Of a DNA stretch of 19,370 nt, positions 8,549 through 17,520 are shown piece after piece. Below the pieces are notes generated by a model, which worked only from the letters and a program-made list of their open reading frames with translations, had not been told where the DNA came from and ran no database searches. The position numbers and the translations under genes are program-made. Every line of letters begins with the position of its first letter. Within the stretch, counting starts at the first letter, position 1. This stretch comes from Flavobacterium sp. GTDB lineage: Bacteria; Bacteroidota; Bacteroidia; Flavobacteriales; Flavobacteriaceae. The stretch lies in NCBI GenBank assembly GCA_012032075.1, contig JAAURU010000019.1, positions 1 through 19,370 of the forward strand, in the 5' to 3' direction.

Positions 8549-10666
8549 ATGTTTAAGAAAGTTGTTCTGTTTGTATTTGTAATTCAAGGATTTTTTACTG
8601 TTTCTGCACAAGAAAATGTAGCAAAGGATAAAGAAAAAGAAGTCGAGTTGAAAGAAGTTGTTCTTACCAAAGAGAAAAAAGCAATTGAACAAAAACCAGA
8701 TAGAACTATTTTTGATTTCGAATCACAAGCACATCTTAATTCGGGTTCTGTAATGGAAGGTTTGAAGAAATTACCAGGATTAATTGTTTCAGATGTTGCA
8801 GGAATGATGTATCAAGGGAAACAACTAGATGTTTTTTTAGATGGAAGACCATTAAATATATCTTCAAATGATTTGAATTCTTTTTTGGAAGGAATGCCTG
8901 CAAATAGTATTGAAAAAGTAGAAATTATTACACAACCTGGTGCCGAATTTCCTGCAACTTCTGGTGGTGCGATTATTAACATTATTACTAGTAGAAGAGC
9001 TAGAAGTTATTTAAGTGCAACATATTCTTCTGGACTAAATTTTACAAGCTATGATAAGTTTAGAACACGATTTAACAATAGTTTGTTATTGAGTTCTAAA
9101 AATAAATACTTCGGTTGGCAATTAAATTTTGGGCAAAATTATAGAGAAAGTGCAATTTGGTCAACCATTTCTAATGAAGCTAATAATACTGTTACTATAT
9201 TATCAAATACAGATGCAGACAGAATAGGTAGAACAACCTTTGCAAAATCGGCAATGACATTTGATTTTAAAAGAGATCGTTTGCTTTTAAATTATGATGT
9301 AAATTATGCCAATAATAGCTCTTTTGTTTTAGGTCAAGGTTTAGGTTTTCAAACCGATGATTTTAGTAAAAATAAAAACCTGCGACAAGATGCTGTGGCT
9401 ACTTATCAAAAACGATTTGATGCTTCAGATAAAAAACTAGATTTTAGATTTAATTATATAAGAAATGATTATAATTTTAATTTAGATTCTAGACTTTTCA
9501 ATTCTAATATATTAGACAATTCATCAGTTCAAAATTATGTGAATTTTAAAATTGATTATTCCCAAGAATTAAAAATTTTAGATGAAGGTAAAATGAGTGT
9601 TGGTACTTTATATGATAATTTAACCTTTGAAACAGAAAGTTTTGGAATAACAAATTTAGACTATTTTAGAAGTACAGCAGCAACCTATTTAGAATTTCAA
9701 TCGAGTTATAAGAATTTTGATTTTATACTTGGAACAAGAACTGAAGATTATGTTATTAAAGGAAAAACAGAAACAACCGATTTGATTCCATTTAAACAGT
9801 TTAGGCTTTTCCCAAATGCTAGTGTGCAATATAATTTTGCTCCTCAAATATTTTTTAATGTAAATTATAATAAGAAGATTAATTTACCAAGTACTTCTTC
9901 TTTAAATCCAAATAACACTAATTATCAAAACCCAAATATCAATTATTCAGGGAATCCACAATTACAACCTACAATTTTTGATAATTTTGAAGTTAAGATT
10001 AGTGCTTTTGATTATGCATTTATTGGTTATAATTTAGGTGTAGCAAAAAATCAAGTGATTAATAGAGTTTTGGAAAATACTAATGTAGTTTCTAATATAA
10101 CTATAAATGTTCCTGAACTTAAAATTCACAATTTTAATATAGGTATGCCAATTCCTTATATGTTGTTTACCAAAGGACTAAAAGAAACTATGAAATTTGA
10201 TTTTAATCCTGATAAAATTAATTTCTTATATGTATATACAGGTTATCAATATCATGAAATTCCAAATTTAGAGACTAAAGGATTTTGGATTGTTAATTTA
10301 ATGTCTCAATTAGTTTTACCAAAAAATATAAAGTTTGTCGCTAATTATAATTACAGTACTACTGGTGGTAATTATTATTATTTTATAGCAAGAGAACCTT
10401 TTAGTCAAAGTTTAGATATTACTTTTTCAAAGAAATTTTTGAAAGATAAATTGTCTATAGCTATAAATTGTGATGATATTTTAAATACAAATCAACAAGG
10501 GTTGGGTTCTGTAGGAACCGATTTATTAATTCAAAGCAAACAAGATACAAGACGATTTGGTTTTACCTTAAATTATAAAATCCCAACAAAGAATAGATTA
10601 GCAAAAGAAGACCCTAATTTATTAAATAAAGAAAAGAAAGAGGATAATCAAATTATTGGTAATTAA
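8549..10666 (+). CDS. TonB-dependent outer-membrane receptor (plug + beta-barrel)
   Basis: A 705-residue outer-membrane receptor. The signal peptide is MFKKVVLFVFVIQGFFTVSA, followed by a TonB-box-like ELKEVVLTKEKK. The plug (about 45-150) has LKKLPGLIVSDVAG, LDVFLDGRP, LEGMPANSIEKVEIITQPGAEFPATSGGAIINIIT, the last stretch being the classic end of a plug domain. The rest alternates strands of a 22-strand barrel (OMP_b-brl_3 type) with many aromatic residues. The usual N-terminal carboxypeptidase-like domain of Bacteroidota receptors is missing, so this is the short form. It is divergent from the esterase gene. Its ligand is unknown; with the esterase next door, an esterified siderophore or glycan is possible. 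No SusD partner gene is nearby. No frameshift in 2.1 kb. Confidence 0.92.
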   Translation: MFKKVVLFVFVIQGFFTVSAQENVAKDKEKEVELKEVVLTKEKKAIEQKPDRTIFDFESQAHLNSGSVMEGLKKLPGLIVSDVAGMMYQGKQLDVFLDGRPLNISSNDLNSFLEGMPANSIEKVEIITQPGAEFPATSGGAIINIITSRRARSYLSATYSSGLNFTSYDKFRTRFNNSLLLSSKNKYFGWQLNFGQNYRESAIWSTISNEANNTVTILSNTDADRIGRTTFAKSAMTFDFKRDRLLLNYDVNYANNSSFVLGQGLGFQTDDFSKNKNLRQDAVATYQKRFDASDKKLDFRFNYIRNDYNFNLDSRLFNSNILDNSSVQNYVNFKIDYSQELKILDEGKMSVGTLYDNLTFETESFGITNLDYFRSTAATYLEFQSSYKNFDFILGTRTEDYVIKGKTETTDLIPFKQFRLFPNASVQYNFAPQIFFNVNYNKKINLPSTSSLNPNNTNYQNPNINYSGNPQLQPTIFDNFEVKISAFDYAFIGYNLGVAKNQVINRVLENTNVVSNITINVPELKIHNFNIGMPIPYMLFTKGLKETMKFDFNPDKINFLYVYTGYQYHEIPNLETKGFWIVNLMSQLVLPKNIKFVANYNYSTTGGNYYYFIAREPFSQSLDITFSKKFLKDKLSIAINCDDILNTNQQGLGSVGTDLLIQSKQDTRRFGFTLNYKIPTKNRLAKEDPNLLNKEKKEDNQIIGN

Positions 10667-10675
10667 AATAGAAAA

Positions 10676-10707
10676 GCCCACTAAAAATTAATTTAGTAGG
10701 CTCTTTT
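10676..10707 (+). terminator. Intrinsic terminator after the TonB receptor
   Basis: The stem gcccactaaa (10676-10685) pairs with tttagtaggc (10692-10701) with one C/A mismatch and a 6-base loop. It is followed by TCTTTT and preceded by AAAA, so it may act in both directions. It lies 10 bases after the receptor stop. Confidence 0.8.
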
Positions 10708-10831
10708 CATGTTTAGTTTGTTTGTTGGTGTAAACTTATAACTATTTCTTCAAAATATTTTACAAGATATTTATAGACTTTGTTAAATGTTTTATTTGAT
10801 TACTATTTAAGAGTTTTATGAAATAAATAAA

Positions 10832-10860
10832 AAACCGTTTAGTTATTTTTTAAACGGTTT
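10832..10860. terminator. Bidirectional hairpin terminator after the astacin gene
   Basis: The perfect 10-bp stem aaaccgttta (10832-10841) and taaacggttt (10851-10860) has a 9-base loop. On the minus strand it follows the astacin stop by 28 bases and runs into TTTTATTTATTT. On the plus strand the loop and tail are also T-rich. The 130 bases between this hairpin and the previous one hold no gene that I can see. Confidence 0.75.
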
Positions 10861-10888
10861 AATTATTTATTAGAAAAATTATTAATAT

Positions 10889-11745
10889 TTACGCATCTAT
10901 TGCTGCTTTATCACCAGAAGATAAATAAGAACGTTGAGCATTCCAAGTAGTTCCATTTTTTCTTGTCATTGCAGGAATATTTGTATTATATACAACTGTA
11001 CTACTTGCATTAGCTCCATATAACATAATGGAATTGAAGTCGAATGAACCATTTGCAGTACAACCAGTACACTTGTCATATTGAGATCTCCAACTTGGTC
11101 TAATATTCGAATAATTTACATTAATATAAGTATCTCTATCTGGTCTTTTTTGCTCATGAATTAAGCCTACAGCATGACCTATTTCGTGTATAACACTTCC
11201 TGTACTGAAATATCTAGGATCTACACTAATAATTTGTTGCCCACCTCTTCTTCCTATACTTGTACTATAAGCAGAGCCATCACTATTTTGTTCTACTAAA
11301 ATATAGTCACCAGTATTACTAGATATTTGATTAAAAGTAAAACCTAATTCATTTGTCCATGTGTTTTTAGCACTGTTCCATTTGTTTCTTAAATCTTGAG
11401 AAACACCACTTGCAAATTTCCATCTAACGGTTCTATTTGGCCAAGTTCCACCACCATAAACACCTCTGTTGTTTGCTTCTTCACCTGGAAGTAAAAAATC
11501 TTCTCTTTCTAATACAACGTCACCGTCTAAAAGATATTTACCATTTTCAATTTCAACTAATTGAACTGTGTTGCCATTATAAATAGCATCAATTATTTCT
11601 CCAGTGGATTTTGCATTGTAAATTTCATCAATAATTGTGTTAGATTCCGCGATAGAATCATCATAAGCTTCATTTTTTCACAAGAAGCTAATCCAAGAGC
11701 GAAAACTGCTACAATAGCAAATTTTCCAAGATTCATTTTTTTCAT
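10889..11745 (-). CDS. Astacin-family (M12A) zinc metallopeptidase lipoprotein (one frameshift)
   Basis: About 285 residues after repair; a secreted, lipid-anchored zinc endopeptidase. The N-terminus MKKMNLGKFAIVAVFALGLASC is a lipoprotein signal with Cys22. The astacin zinc site HEIGHAVGLIHE is at 187-198 (three His ligands, catalytic Glu188, and the family Glu198), and the Met-turn SIMLYG is at 239-244. RPNR-like PNRTVRWKF (103-111) marks the start of the catalytic domain, so residues about 23-95 are a propeptide. The frame is open from 11,676 to the stop but contains no early ATG. The T run 11673-11678 is one base short, and adding the base joins ASCEK to NEAYDDSIAES. A second ATG (11736) is an alternative start. 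Similar astacins are frequent as secreted proteases in Flavobacteriaceae. Confidence 0.9.
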
Positions 11746-11772
11746 AAGTTAAAGTTATTTGTTTGTTTATCA

Positions 11773-11780
11773 CAAACTTA
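11773..11780 (-). promoter_or_regulatory. Bacteroidota -7 box of the astacin gene
   Basis: The minus-strand reading is TAAGTTTG, an exact match to the Bacteroidota -7 consensus TAnnTTTG, ending 27 bases before the astacin ATG. I do not see a clear TTG -33 element at the usual spacing, so this remains a candidate. Confidence 0.4.
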
Positions 11781-11869
11781 GTACAATAAATTATATTTTG
11801 GTTACATTAAATTAACCTATTTTGTTAAAATTTTAATACTATTTTAACATTTTTAATTTGACCTTGATT

Positions 11870-12422
11870 TTATGTTTTTATCACATAAATCAATAATTTT
11901 TCTATTCTACCTTTTCGAGTTGCTTCTTTTTTGCTTGATTTAACCAATACAAATAATTTTTTTGGTGGGTTTTACTAAAATTTTATAATTTTTGTAAGCT
12001 CCATGATTATAATCAAATGCTAGTTGTAAATCTGAAGGAATTTCTAAGTTTTCAACGGCATCTAAACTTTCCCATGAACCATTTTGCTTAGCTATTTCAA
12101 TAATTTTTAAACCACTTTCATGAATTAAGTTGTTTGCTAATAAATCTATTATATAAGATTTATTTAATTTACTCCAAACACTTTTATGTTTTCTAGGTGT
12201 AAATAATTGTTGTCTTCTTTCCTTATCCAGTTTTTTTACTGTGGAATCTATCCAGCCATAGCATATAGCTACTTTAACGGCTTCTTCCCATCGCATACTT
12301 TCACTTTTACTAGTCACTTTGTAAAAAATTAAGTAAACACCTTCAAAATTGGAATGATTTTCATGTAACCATGCTCTCCATTCAGTATCATTTTTAAAGT
12401 AAAGTTGAGGTTTTTGTTTCAT
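11870..12422 (-). CDS. YdeI/OmpD-associated family protein (two frameshifts)
   Basis: About 184 residues after repair. The N-terminal domain is typical of the family: LYFKNDTEWRAWLHENHSN, GVYLIFYKVTSKSESMRWEEAVKVAICYGWIDS, and QLFTPRKHKSVWSKLNK. The C-terminal domain, reached only after repair, reads YKNFSKTHQKNYLYWLNQAK then KEATRKGRIEKLLIYVIKT, matching the usual NYLxWI.xAKxxETRxxRI ending. Breaks: T run 11981-11984 and T run 11927-11932 are each one base short. Without repair the protein would stop at 11,940. The family has been named for bacteriocin protection in Salmonella (YdeI), but its biochemical role is unsettled. Cytosolic; single gene, divergent from the hemolysin III gene with 40 bases between. 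Confidence 0.85.
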
Positions 12423-12462
12423 ACAGTTTTAGTATCTTTATAGTGAAATAAATTTTGGAATA

Positions 12463-13087
12463 ATGATATTGAATAGCAAAAATAAGGAAGAATTTTTAAA
12501 CACTATTTCTCATGGTGTTGGAATTATATTAGGTGTTTTAGGTTTGGTATTTTTATTACTTAAAAATAGAGAAGTAACAAATTTTAGTACATTGAGTATT
12601 TGTATTTATGGTTTTCATTAATTGCACTTTACACTGCATCAACAGTATATCATGCTTTAGAGCATGAAAAGCATAAAAAAAGAGCACAAATTTTTGATCA
12701 TATAGGTATCTTTTACTCATTGCAGGAACTTATACACCTATTTGCTTAATTACATTAGAACAAACTACGGGTTGGAGATTATTCTCTATTATATGGAGTA
12801 TTGCTGGTTTAGGTTTAATAATGAAATTATTTCTTACAGGTAAATTAGATAAACTTTCTTTATTAATTTATTTAGTTATGGGTTGGTTAGCAATAACCGA
12901 AATGAATCAATTAATAAACTTACTTTCAACTGAGGCTTTACTATATTTAGCTCTTGGAGGCGTTTTTTATACGCTTGGAACTATTTTCTATGCTTCAAAA
13001 AAAATTCCATACGGACATTTTATTTGGCATTTATTTGTGCTTGGAGGAAGTATTTCGCATTATTTTATGATTTATAGTATTGTGTAA
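12463..13087 (+). CDS. Hemolysin III / PAQR-type membrane protein (two frameshifts)
   Basis: About 208 residues after repair, with seven hydrophobic segments, in the hemolysin III (YqfA, PAQR superfamily) family. Conserved features are EEFLNTISHGVG at the N-terminus, STVYHALEHEKHKK (segment 2 end), DHIGIFLLIAGTYTP, and GHFIWHLFVLGGSISHYF at the C-terminus. The His residues in YH, DH and HxxxH...SH are the likely metal site of the superfamily. Breaks: T run 12612-12615 and T run 12711-12714 are each one base short. Bacterial members are annotated as hemolysins on limited evidence; lipid hydrolysis or membrane homeostasis is an equally fair reading. The start ATG at 12463 gives the expected N-terminus. 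Convergent with the DUF2314 gene. Confidence 0.88.
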
Positions 13088-13101
13088 AACTTATTACTGT
13101 T

Positions 13102-13359
13102 TTAATTTTTAGACATTTTTTCAATAATTTTTCCAGTTTCATTACCTTCATGAGTTCCATCTGGGAGATATAAAATGTAGTCGAACATATCATTTACATT
13201 TCTTTTAACTTCTTGTCCTAATTTTAATGATTTTACTACATATGGATCATTATTTAGTAATCCTATTATTGTATTCTTATTCCATTTAATAATTTCAACC
13301 CACATCCATTCTCCTTCTCCTTCTTCATTTTCTTCTTCTCCACCTTCTCTATCTTTTAA
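13102..13359 (-). CDS. DUF2314-domain protein, N-terminus cut off at the junction
   Basis: The C-terminal part of a DUF2314 protein of unknown function. Visible motifs are EWMWVEIIKW, GLLNNDPYVVKSLKLGQEV, MFDYILYLPDG and EGNETGKIIEKMSK, which is the family's characteristic WMWVEv...G.l.NDP....LK.G..V...di.DY order. An ATG at 13305 would start in the middle of the domain. The frame reads further upstream through LKDREGGEEENEEGEG and then meets a stop at 13360-13362, exactly where the base composition changes to RIP-type DNA. So the gene did not end there naturally: its first part, probably 60-100 or more codons, is missing because the contig switches to other DNA. Confidence 0.8.
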   Translation of the reverse strand, partial: LKDREGGEEENEEGEGEWMWVEIIKWNKNTIIGLLNNDPYVVKSLKLGQEVKRNVNDMFDYILYLPDGTHEGNETGKIIEKMSKN

Positions 13360-13380
13360 TTAAAAAGAAGTAAGAAATCT
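13340..13380. other. Junction between bacterial and fungal-type DNA
   Basis: Left of about 13,355 the sequence codes for the DUF2314 domain and has ordinary CpA and TpG. Right of about 13,362 the bacterial reading frame is lost, coding density collapses and CpA/TpG almost vanish (none from 13,342 to about 13,456). The region is purine/pyrimidine-rich (CTTCTC repeats, then AAAAAGAAG), so the exact base cannot be fixed. No insertion sequence, inverted repeat or tRNA marks the border. Confidence 0.8.
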
Positions 13381-13431
13381 AAAGTAATAATTAATATTTC
13401 TACTAATTATTCTTAAGAAAATAGATAGTAA

Positions 13432-13780
13432 GAGAATTTAGAATTTATAAATAGAGTGATTCGAGAAGACTTCACAGACCTCACCGCTTTCTAAAAGATC
13501 TATAAGACTTCTTTTAAGATCTCGACGGCCGCAGAGATCTTTTTTAATCTTATTAATAACGTTGAGAAATATATAGAAGCCTCCAACAGCTGTTCCGAGA
13601 TCTGTTCTACTGCGGAGCGCTTTGACCGTATCAACATTATGATTTCTATCTTAAATAAGAATTATAGTATTAAAAAAAACTTTATTTCAGACCTCAAATC
13701 TTCTATTTAAGAAATTATTACTGATTTTTACTATCTACTTATTGTTCGCAGACATCCACGGTAAATTTTCGGACCGCGCT
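13432..13780 (+). pseudogene. Degenerate coding-like frame, helical, unrecognised
   Basis: In the frame starting at 13,432 about 115 codons carry only three in-frame stops, in a region less depleted in CpA than its surroundings. It reads as an amphipathic helical protein (FTDLTAF, ISTAAEIFFNLINNVEKY, ERFDRINIMISILNKNY, DLKSSI*EIITDFYYLL). The pattern vaguely recalls helical N-terminal domains of fungal STAND (NLR-like) proteins, but that is a guess. The opposite strand is also fairly open here, so strand assignment is uncertain. Confidence 0.25.
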
Positions 13781-14059
13781 AAGAATACGTAATGCTTTCG
13801 CAACGTATAATATATAAAGATCTCTATCTTCTTTAATATAAAGAATTTTTCTTTTCATATATATTATTATAGAAGAGAGATCTTATTTATTTTAAAGATA
13901 TTTAATATAGAAGAAAGATTAAGAGAAGAGAATTAGAAATAAGCTTTAATTTAAAAACTTTTATTAGATAATTAAAATTTTTATTAATAATTATAAGATA
14001 TTATTAAATATTAAGATAATTATTATATTTAATATTATAAAGTTTTATATATATTTAAA

Positions 14060-14500
14060 GCTATTCGATTATTAATAATACTAATAATTTCTACTTTAGA
14101 ATCTCTTAGAGCTTCTTTACAGTCATAAATAATTCTACTATATTATAAACGGACGCTGTAAGATTCTTTTTAATCTCCGCGAGAGCGATATAATTTATTT
14201 TCACTCACTCTTTTAATTCTTCGACTTCTATCTCATATTTCGAGAGAGCTAATTCTTATTAACGTCGATTCCATCGATTAGTATCTACTTCTTCTCTTAT
14301 TAGATCTAATTCGATATACTACTCGCGGAAATACTTATATATCTTCGGAGCTTTCTTTATAAAGATCTTCGTAGGGGGCTGATCTGTAATAGTATTCCAG
14401 ATTTCTTTATCTATTATACGCGATTCCATCAGATCTATTCAACAAAAGTAATTCTCCGTACTCTTAAGTAGAGAAATCTTATTATTTTTAATATAAAAAT
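14060..14500 (-). pseudogene. RIP-degraded Ty1/Copia-type gag
   Basis: A minus-strand frame (ATG of MESRIIDKEI at 14,429, readable from about 14,500) gives a gag of the Copia type. LLKSTENYFC*IDLMES followed by IIDKEIWNTITDQPP matches the family pattern L.G.ENY..W...M...L...LW..I. Further on, NRWNRR**ELALSKYEIEV and LKE*VKINYIALAEIKKNL, VYNIVELFMTVKKL*EIL correspond to the helical gag core. About seven stops interrupt it; each sits where Trp or Gln would fit (CAA to TAA, TGG to TAG or TGA). The candidate LTR lies upstream on the same strand, in the order LTR, leader, gag. The element's remaining parts would lie toward 13,363 and are cut by the junction or too decayed to read. Confidence 0.55.
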
Positions 14501-14744
14501 TATGATTATATATTATTTTAATAGATGAAATTTAATCGAATATTCGATTAATTCTTAATAATTAATCTATTCTAAGTGATGGAGTTTTAATATTCGTAAG
14601 AATCTTTAATATTAAGGATTATAGAATTTTGAAGAGGATATAGAAGATGAGATTTATTATATAGACTTATCGAAGTTTTCACTAGATATAAAAAGAAAAG
14701 TCTAACTTCCGGACTTATAATCTATTGGATTTGAGTATAGATGA

Positions 14745-15215
14745 ATAAGCGGAGGTGAATAACTGTACTCCGCAGATGTAAATGATATTGTCAAGCTGGA
14801 TTGGTGCAACGGGTAGATGATATCAAGACGTAGAGACTTAGTAACGATGGGAGGACGACGGCGTGGAGAAGCACAAGAAGTATGATCAATTCTGACAAGA
14901 GACTAATCTCTGAAGACCTCCCGGAGAGTTTCTGAGATCCTCCGTTCTTATAAGAAAGTAGGGAAGTGGGGTGATGTCTCAGATCTATTCCCCTTTTGAT
15001 GCTGACAGACATAGATCCTCAAATTTGTCCTGCTAATTCCGCGGACGAATGCAAAGAGAAGGAGAAGAGAAGGGTGTGGCAAGGGTCTGACACTTAGTGA
15101 GGAAAGACTAATTTCTCGAAGTTGCGCTTTAGCTATAGAGGAAGTGTGGTAGGGACTTCAATCTATTCCATCTTAGTAATTCGAGCCTGTGCTCAGATTT
15201 AATAACTTATAATGA
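14745..15215. other. Island with little RIP inside mutated DNA
   Basis: About 470 bases have normal CpA and TpG frequency and higher GC than the flanks (for example GGGAGGACGACGGCGTGGAG), with sharp borders on both sides. It contains the candidate LTR and about 120 bases beyond it. No convincing protein is encoded: the 73-codon minus frame at 14,791-15,012 has no recognisable domain and lies within the LTR candidate. Confidence 0.6.
14789..15092 (-). repeat. Candidate LTR of the Copia element
   Basis: Read on the minus strand the segment starts TGTCAGACCCTTGCC and ends CCAGCTTGACA, giving 5-base terminal inverted repeats TGTCA/TGACA with the TG...CA ends usual for LTRs. It is 304 bp long and is followed on the same strand, after about 290-360 bases, by the gag relic. 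Neither a clear primer-binding site after 14,789 nor a target duplication (flanks gatat and cttag) is visible. The partner LTR is not in the window, so this rests on ends and position only. Confidence 0.4.
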
Positions 15216-16689
15216 GTGAAATATAAAATACTTACACTTAATATCGATTTATATATAAAATTATATAATAAGAATTTTCCTATCCTACTATTATTTTTCT
15301 AAGATTTAATACTTTAATAGATAGTCTAATTAAAATAGCGCTAATTTAATTAGATAATTTCGAAGTCGCGGTGATGAGAGTTCCCTCTATCTTATATTCC
15401 GATACGACAGCCGAAGTAGAAAGAAGTAAGAGCCGACGATACTTATTCAATCTTATCAGAGATAGATATAATCAGTACTTCTTATTTATTTTCTTAAGAT
15501 AGCTGACCTCCAATCACATTCGTTCGACTAATAGTTAATATTTAAATTAATTATCAGCGTTCTCGGTAATATATATACTATAGTTTGATTAAATTAATCT
15601 GAAAGATATATTTTAATTTAATAATTCGTAATTATAAATTTAATAGCTATCCCTATCCGATCTTAACACTCCATCTTTATTATCTTTATTATCTTATTTA
15701 ATAAAACTTCCGTCTTATTACTTCTTATAGATAAATATTTGATTTAGATTATTATCTCTTTCTCTCTTATAATATCGGATAGCAGCGGTATTATATCTTA
15801 TTATAGATATATATATATATACGAATACTATCTCTAAAAGCTTAAGAAGTTTAATAATAAAGAAGAGCTAGGATACATCTCTATCCCGCATACTTTCTCA
15901 TCTTTAAAATTTCTCTAAATTATATTATTTAGAATCTATATAACGGAGAAATAATATAAATATATATATTATTTAAATCGTTTTAAGAATAAAAATAAAA
16001 TAGAGCGATATTAGAATTTTCTATATCTATAACGATAATTATAATTATATACAGCTATATCTTTCATCCGCATCGTCTTTTATTCTTTATTATTGTTTTA
16101 AGATTCTAATAATATATTTAATAATAACCGTAAATTCTGTAGTAAGAAGTTTTCTAATTATTTTTAATCTGACTGAAAAAGATGAGTTAATTATCTTACC
16201 GATGTATATAAATTCAATAAATATAATTAAATTAAGAAGTTCTATAGAACTGATTACTTTAGATAATATCTTAAATATAATTATATAGATAAGAGTAATA
16301 ATTAGATAAATCTACTTAAAGACTGAAAATAAAAATATAGCTTCTGAATCTATATTCTTTAAACGTATCTAGAATAGTAATTTTAATTACGGATATCTTC
16401 CGAACAATCCCTCTTACGAGTATTTCTTCTTTATTTAATCTTATATTAATTATTTATTTCTTCATCTCGATATAAGATAAAAAGTAGATAAAAAGACTTC
16501 TAGAAAATTTATTTATCGATAAGATTAAAAATTATATATTAAAATATAGAAGAAGTATTATATCTAATTAAATTATATTATTAATAATATAGATATAATA
16601 TACTTAGAAGACTGCTTTATATATCGTAATATAAATTATAATAAGCGTACTTCGAAGATATTACAGTACAACATCTGAAAATTAAGGAA
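15216..16689. other. Decayed AT-rich stretch without recognisable gene
   Basis: The composition is RIP-type, with many TATA-like and polypurine/polypyrimidine runs. I see no frame that reads clearly as a protein, no RNA gene and no obvious tandem array. A (TA)n tract lies at about 15,807-15,821. A slightly less altered patch at 15,360-15,540 holds nothing that I can name. Confidence 0.5.
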
Positions 16690-17520
16690 AATTATAATTA
16701 AAGCGTTTCACCGTCACGATCTACTCGATTACGATATCTTAATAATTTAATAATAGCATCGATCTTAAATCTCGGTCTATTATTATATTCCGTCGCAATC
16801 TCTAATTTAATATCTCGAAATCCCACGGATCTTTTTCATATATTCGTAGTATATCCTTCAACTACGTCTCTATCTATAGAATTTAAAATCGTTAGAATAT
16901 ATTTATTATTACTTATAATATAAAAGTCACTCATCTTTATATTTACGACGAAATTACTAATCGATAGTAGTAAAATAATCTTATCTATAAGATAAGCTGA
17001 AAGTTCTCGGATTATACTAATATAAGATCTACTGCGGTTAAGAAGATTTTCGAAAAGCTGATTCGTAATTAACGTTAGCAGTAGATAGAAATATAATCGA
17101 ATTACTTAATATCAGTATTCAGAGACGGCGTAATTAAGATTTATCTTATCGAATTAGTTATTTATTAAATTAAAATTATTAATATATAATTACAGCGATC
17201 AGACTAATAAAGTCTCTTATATTAATCTTAATAATTATATTTATAATTCTATTAGATTTAAAATTATATCAGAAAAAATTATATTCTTAATTAAATTATA
17301 GTCGACTTTCAGCTTAAATTAATAAATATAAGAATATCTTAACGAAGAAAAGATATACTCCGGCAGTCGTCTATTATATATATTTAAAAATCGTATAAAG
17401 ATCTTCAGCTAAGCTATATCTAGATTATCTAAACGCTTATTAGTAGGATAAAATTATATTTTCTGCTTAAAGAAAGTACTTATCTATTCCGATCTTAATT
17501 TATTATCTTATTTAGAATCT
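16690..17520 (-). pseudogene. Degenerate coding-like frame, unrecognised
   Basis: One minus-strand frame (codons ending at 17,517, 17,514 and so on) runs about 275 codons with about 14 stops, roughly half of what this base composition would give by chance by my rough estimate. Readable parts are FIRFLNIYNRRLPEYIFSSL, NYAVSEY, SISNFVVNIKMSDFYI, and VGFRDIKLEIATEYNNRPRF. I do not recognise the family; a mobile-element protein is likely from context only. The frame preference is moderate evidence, not proof. Confidence 0.25.

Noticed and set aside
8495..8692. Minus-strand 65-codon Phe-rich frame
   Set aside because: Antisense to the signal peptide and N-terminus of the TonB receptor.
11561..11752. 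Plus-strand 63-codon frame
   Set aside because: Antisense to the N-terminus of the astacin gene.
11870..12422. YdeI-like protein as a bacteriocin-immunity or defence system
   Set aside because: No bacteriocin or toxin gene is adjacent; the family is widespread as a single housekeeping-like gene.
14791..15012. Minus-strand 73-codon frame as a gene
   Set aside because: Lies inside the LTR candidate, has no domain, and is probably open by chance in the GC-richer island.
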